From contig MNCI01002682.1 in the NCBI GenBank assembly GCA_015680685.1, positions 511,119-575,118 on the forward strand: a stretch of DNA of 64,000 nt, in the 5' to 3' direction. This stretch comes from Gnetum montanum (Eukaryota; Streptophyta; Gnetopsida; Gnetales; Gnetaceae). The translations under genes were made by a program, and so were the position numbers. The notes beneath the pieces are model-generated. The model did no database searches, was not told the DNA's origin, and saw only the letters and a list, made by a program, of their open reading frames with translations. Shown piece after piece: positions 59,568 through 64,000 of this stretch (positions are counted from its first letter, which is position 1; each line of letters opens with the position of its first letter).

Positions 59568-60760
59568 ACCACTATCATTAATTCTTTCTCATTTATGGTG
59601 TAATTCAACTATGCACCCACAATGCTTCAGCTCATGTAGTGAATGTAACATGGATGTTTGTTATCATCCAACTACATAAGCACAACTCCTAAAGCATAAT
59701 TAGATACATTCATCATTATGTAAAATGGTTTGGACTAGTCTAGTGCCAGTAGAATTGGAGTTTCCATGAGTTTGTTCTTTAATTGTTGGAATGCATGTTC
59801 ACACTCCCTTGTCTAGATCAATGGAGCATCTTTCTTCATAAGCTCAGCCAATGGCTTTGCAATCTTAGAGAAATTCTTTATGAATTGTCGGTAGTAGCTA
59901 GTGTGTCCAAGAAATGATCAAACATCTTTAACTATCTCTAGTTGGTGTGTGATTCCTTAGATGACCCTTATCTTTTTCAAGTCTACCTCAATCCCTTATG
60001 AAATTTGGTGCCCCAGTACTATGCCTTCTTGGACCATTAGATAGCTCTTCTACCAATTGAGCTTGAGGTTTGTTTCAATGCATCATTTTAGTACCTACTT
60101 AAGGTGATCCAAGGCTCACTCAGATGTAGCCCCATAGGTAGAAAAGTCATCCATAAAGGCTTCTATCCTATTATCGATTTGCTAATGAAAAATACCATGG
60201 ACCAAGCATTGTAATGTTGTAGGCACATTACATAGACCAAATGGCATCTTATAATATGCAAAAGTTCCCTAGGGACTTGTGAATGTTCTCTTGGCCTAAT
60301 CTTTTGGCAGAAATTGGATTTGGTTATAGCCACTATAACTATCCAAGAAGCTATAATAGCAATGCCCAGGATTGTGTCCAACAGTTGGTCCACAAATGAC
60401 AATGAAAAATGATCTTTAAATGTTGCCATATTCAACAACCTAAAATCGATGCAAACCTACCACTTGCCATCTTTCTTTGGCACAATTATGAGTGGGCTAA
60501 CCCACTCACTATTCATGATGGGATAGATAAATCCTACCTTGAGGAGTTGTTGTATTTTCTTCTTGATGATTTGCTTTAGTTTTGGGTTCAACCATCATTG
60601 CGGCTGCCTTCTTGACTTCATGGTTGGGTTGGTGTAAATGCAATGCTGGCATATCTTTGGATCAATTATAGTTAGCTCAGGATATGACCAAGCAAAGGTT
60701 GTTGGCCATTTGTTAATCACCTTTAATAGCTTTTCTTTTTATTCAGGAGCAAGTTTGGCA
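59568..60760 (-). pseudogene. Element C reverse transcriptase and start of RNase H
   Basis: Minus strand from 60640: NPKLKQIIKKKIQQLLKVGF, IYPIMNSEWVSPLIIVPKKD, CIDFRLLNMATFKDHFSLSF, AFMDDFSTYGATSE, EGIVLGHQIS, SFLGHTSYYRQFIKNFSKIA, PLAELMKKDAPLI, and LNYT.NEKEL at the element D border. The frame is broken by several stops. Confidence 0.8.
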
Positions 60761-61179
60761 TTGATGATAATTGGCTTGCCATTATTTAAAAATGCATATT
60801 CCATGTTAGTTGGTAGAGTTTTTAATTCTAGGGGCTCTTACTTAAAATTATCAGGGATTTTCAACTCTCCCCAATAGGTATCATCATTTTCATCATCGGA
60901 GAGTCGGTGATGAACTTGCTCAAGTTCATCCATGCCTTTGACATAAGCATATGTTAGGCTCTCAGTAGGTTCCATGCATAATGTGATGCTCTTAGAGTTA
61001 GCTGTTAGCCACTGGGTGTCCTCCTACTTTGTGGCTACTATGTATAAGCACTTTTGGATATCTGTGTCTTGTGTATACTAATTGCATGCTTTAATGTATG
61101 TACTTTTGATGGACTAGATTTTCTACATGCAATTGCACCTATTATCTCTATATGCAATGCATGGAACACACTTCTTCTC

Positions 61180-61625
61180 TTGTCATCCAAATTCATTTTC
61201 CTTGGAGATTTTCAAGGAGAGGTTCCTTGTATCCATTCGTGCATCAACCATGCTTAACCATGCCCTTCCCATAATGATGGGGAAGTCACCTTTGCAGTTC
61301 TCAATCTTAATCACCAGAAAATTGATACGATAGGACCATCCACTAATTGTGGTTACAGTGTCCTTCACTAACCCCAAAGGGACAATGATTGACTGGTTTG
61401 CCAATTCCAAACTGATGTTGCTCTTCTTGAGAGGCAGTAGGTTCCATGCCTTGTACATGTCATGGGAGATGAGATTGATCCTTGAACTAGAGTCAAGAAG
61501 AGCCTTACATGGCTCATGTCCAACAATATACAAATAAATAAGAGGACTTCTTGGATCAAATCTTTTCGTGGAAAGGTTGCTAGCCTTGATATAATTGGAA
61601 ACAACATGAGTTAGCATCACAGTGC
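61180..61625 (-). pseudogene. Element C protease, active-site motif altered
   Basis: CKALLDSSSRINLISHDMYK shows D-S-S in place of D-S/T-G. It is followed by LELANQSIIVPLGLVKDTV and FPIIMGRAWLSMVDARMD. Open for 145 codons, the longest intact piece of element C. Confidence 0.75.
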
Positions 61626-64000
61626 AGATCTGAGGTGGTGTTTGGTTTGAAAGGCATTTGAATGTTTTTGATGCAGAGGATGAGGGTGTTGGAGATGTAG
61701 GGTGAGTAGTTGTATTAGGTTATGAGGATTTGGAAGGACTGTTAGGTTGAAAAAATGGTCATTTCTTGGAACAATTGTCCAAACCACTTGGATGGAAGGT
61801 TGGTTGTAAATTCATAGCCCTCATAGCATTTTTTTGTTGCAGTTATGGGGGAATTTCACCCTGCATGGATGGAGCAAGAGGTAACTGGGTAGAGGATGGA
61901 GGGAAGTGTGCAGACACCTATGAAGGATGGTATGGGTATGGATGCTTCCCTTGAGTAGATGGTGAATGAGTGTGATGGTACTCTGGAGGGTAATAGTGAC
62001 GTTGGAATGATGCATGGCTTGTAGAGCTTCATGGAGAAATAGGTTGCTGAACATAGTATCCATATGGATTTAATTGCCTTTAAGTGTACTACTATGTTGG
62101 TGGTGGCATTCCTCATGATTATGGTTGGTGCCACTATTGGTATTGCTCATTTGGTTGTGGTGGAGCTCCACTTGGATAACAAGCCTGTTATTGCTAGTGG
62201 AACTACCTTGGATTGCCTTGAGGATAAGGTAATCATCTAGGTGCTTGCCTACATGCTAGTCGAGGATTCAGTGCGTACATCCCAGACTCTTGTAAGTGTG
62301 ACCTCACAAGGCAAAAACCCTTTGGATGTTCATATTAACAAATGTCACAACTAGCATCATCATCAAAGTCTATCCTTACAACTTCTTCCATTGCAGCAGC
62401 TTTTCCCTTACCTCTCTAGTAGGCATGCTCAACTTCTTTCTGCCTCATGCAGTCACGATTACTATTATGTTCTTTGGATGCTTCAGCGATCTTCATAGTA
62501 GTTTAGAAATTTTCATCCAAAGAGTTCCATAATTTATCAACCTTTGCCAAAATGTCTAAAATGGATTTTTGAATAGGCAAGGTTTTCCTATTCACCACTT
62601 CATCAAGTGGTGACTCCTCCTTGTTACAAAATCGGACCTCTCTTTTTCTGATGGAAGGGTTCCTATTATATTACTTTGCACTTTTTCTTTTTTGCAACTC
62701 ACATTCTTCTTTTGTAATTTGCTCTATTATCTTTTGTATATGATGAGCTCTTAATTTGGATAGTCTCCCTTGGGCATAAACCCTAAGAGTTCTTCTAGTT
62801 TTTGCTTTGAGCCCATCTATGATGTGGTGGAGTTATTCTTTCTAAGAGTAACCATGGCCAGGGCATCGATGTAAGAGAGAATAATATCTTTCCATGGTGG
62901 CATCCAAGGGTTCATGAGTTTCTTGTTTCTAGCTTTGGATTTGCCTTCTCAGATTAGACACTCTGGTGTGCGTTTGGTATTTATCGTTAAATAGCTTAAG
63001 CATTGTACTCCATCGACGGACGGATTCTGGCTCTAAGGACCTGTACCAACTTTCAGCCTCTTTGATGAGTGTCCTAGGAAAGAGCTTGAGCTTCTGCTAA
63101 TCATTTTCAATGCTATGTAAGGCACATGCATCATGGAAAGCTTATAGATGTGTCTGTGGATCAGACTTATATCCCCCCTCAAATCTTGGGATATTGTTCA
63201 TGTCTAAGCACTTGATCTGACTATCTTTCACATGCCTAGTTGGAATCTTAACTACCTTTGCAATTTTAAGCATGCTTCGAGTCGCCAATAGAGGCTCATC
63301 ATCATCATGATTTTGTTGTCACTGATGATGTCATCTATTACCCCTTCATTCATTATAGGCTTGGTGATTAGCATTATTGCGTCTATGGTCACCTCCAACA
63401 TGGTTGTTCCTTTTGTGGTGTCTTTCAGAATTAGAAGAGGAAGAAGAAGCAGATGTAGATGAAGAGGGTGAAAAGGGAGAAGGATTGGCTCCACCATGAA
63501 ATCTACCAATTCCCCCTTGGTTATCTTGGCCACATTCATTAGTTTTCCTATCATTTTGATGCTTTATTGATCCCTTGCCTTAACTGCTATCATTCTCGGA
63601 ACCTAAATTGTGGATTGTAGACTATAGATTTAGGGTCACACCCTCATCTCCAGTAACAAAGGGTAGAGAATCTTCATGCTCAAAGCCCTCACCCTCATGA
63701 TGGCAGGGTCCTCGTTGTTCTCTTGGTTTAGTAGAAATAAGGGATTAGTGAATTGTTTCCCCTTTGCATCCTCATGATGCCTCTATTGATGTCGATCTTG
63801 CTTGCATTGTGTTTCAGTGGGACAGTAGTCCTAAGTGTCATAACCATTCACAACATATTCCTCTTGAAGATTAGAGATGCCTAACTTCTTTAGCGTTTGA
63901 AGCAGCATCCTGGGCATAGATCGATCAGGGGACAATACAATGTTGCCTTCCATATCATGCCATCACAATTGCTCATCCTGATGTAGGATGAAGGTGAAAT
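61626..64000 (-). pseudogene. Element C gag, 5' end beyond window edge
   Basis: Near the edge, LHQDEQLWW and VLSPDRSMPRMLLQTLKKL match A gag near its start. Then come DMNNIPRFEGGYKSDPQTHL, FHDACALHSIEN, ESVRRWSTMLKLFNDKYQTH, VSNLRRQIQS, ATMERYYSLLHRCPGHGYS and YAQGRLSKLRAH, with CDICEYPKGFC (reduced knuckle) near 62350. Stops interrupt it. Only about 60 codons of gag should lie beyond 64000, so the 5' LTR is probably close. Confidence 0.75.

Larger units (their letters stand above)
31726..64000 (-). mobile_element. Retroelement C: Athila-like, split by element D, runs off right edge
   Basis: On the minus strand the order from the right edge is gag (64000-61630), protease (61620-61180), RT (60760-59568), [element D inserted 39108-59567], RNase H (39107-38793), integrase, spacer, extra ORF (35412 down), PPT, 3' LTR (32667-31726). 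The frame resumes across D. The RNase H stretch left of 39108 (YALKMFKHYVLGYKVF) follows what lies right of 59567 (LNYT.NEKEL), as in the uninterrupted D copy at 46667-46960. The 5' LTR must lie beyond 64000. Stops are frequent throughout. RT with FMDDFS and the extra 3' ORF point to the Athila branch of Ty3/gypsy. Confidence 0.8.

Noticed and set aside
1-64000. CRISPR arrays, bacterial operons, rRNA or functional tRNA genes
   Set aside because: None seen; regularly spaced short repeats are LTR motifs, and tRNA-like segments are SINE remnants.

Overview
The window is repeat-dominated nuclear DNA of a plant, most likely a seed plant with a large genome. The evidence is a plant-type N-glycan processing gene with very long introns, Ty3/gypsy elements of Athila type with a tRNA-Asp-like primer site, and tRNA-derived SINEs. 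I cannot name the species. Two kinds of assembly gap are visible: a run of 320 N and two single N.

Positions 1-20350 hold the 5' part of one host gene on the minus strand. It resembles alpha-1,3-mannosyl-glycoprotein 2-beta-N-acetylglucosaminyltransferase (GnT-I). Exon 1 (19943-20026) and exon 2 (4732-4782) are separated by a 15,160-bp phase-0 intron; the remaining exons lie off the left edge. The introns hold two SINE copies with clear target-site duplications, several copies of a poly(A)-tailed retroposon family, a cluster of ACATGT palindromes, and a broken reverse transcriptase whose motifs are those of a group II intron maturase.

Positions 20350-23553 are the upstream flank, with tRNA-like SINE remnants and a fourth retroposon copy with a 14-bp target-site duplication that contains the N gap. 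Positions 23554-30207 are retroelement A (plus strand): LTR, PBS, gag and protease only, with a truncated 3' LTR. It abuts a non-LTR reverse transcriptase fragment (30208-31300).

From 31726 to the right edge the DNA is a three-level nest of related Athila-like elements. Element C (minus strand, 3' LTR at 31726-32667) is split in its RNase H by element D (minus strand, 39108-59567). D is in turn split in its gag by element B (plus strand, 50380-59019). C and D carry gag, protease, RT, RNase H and integrase, all decayed. B carries gag but no pol.

B, C and D also carry an extra ORF between the pol (or gag) region and the 3' LTR. Its upstream region is organised alike in all three: a short copy of that element's own LTR U3 palindromes lies about 0.5 kb upstream, a splice-donor-like site follows in C and D, and B and D have a CAG acceptor directly against the ATG. 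A retains only the acceptor and ATG. Two RNA-hairpin-like elements with compensatory changes (one with an A-rich loop, one just before the polypurine tract) recur in the copies. This shared non-coding architecture is the most interesting signal in the window.
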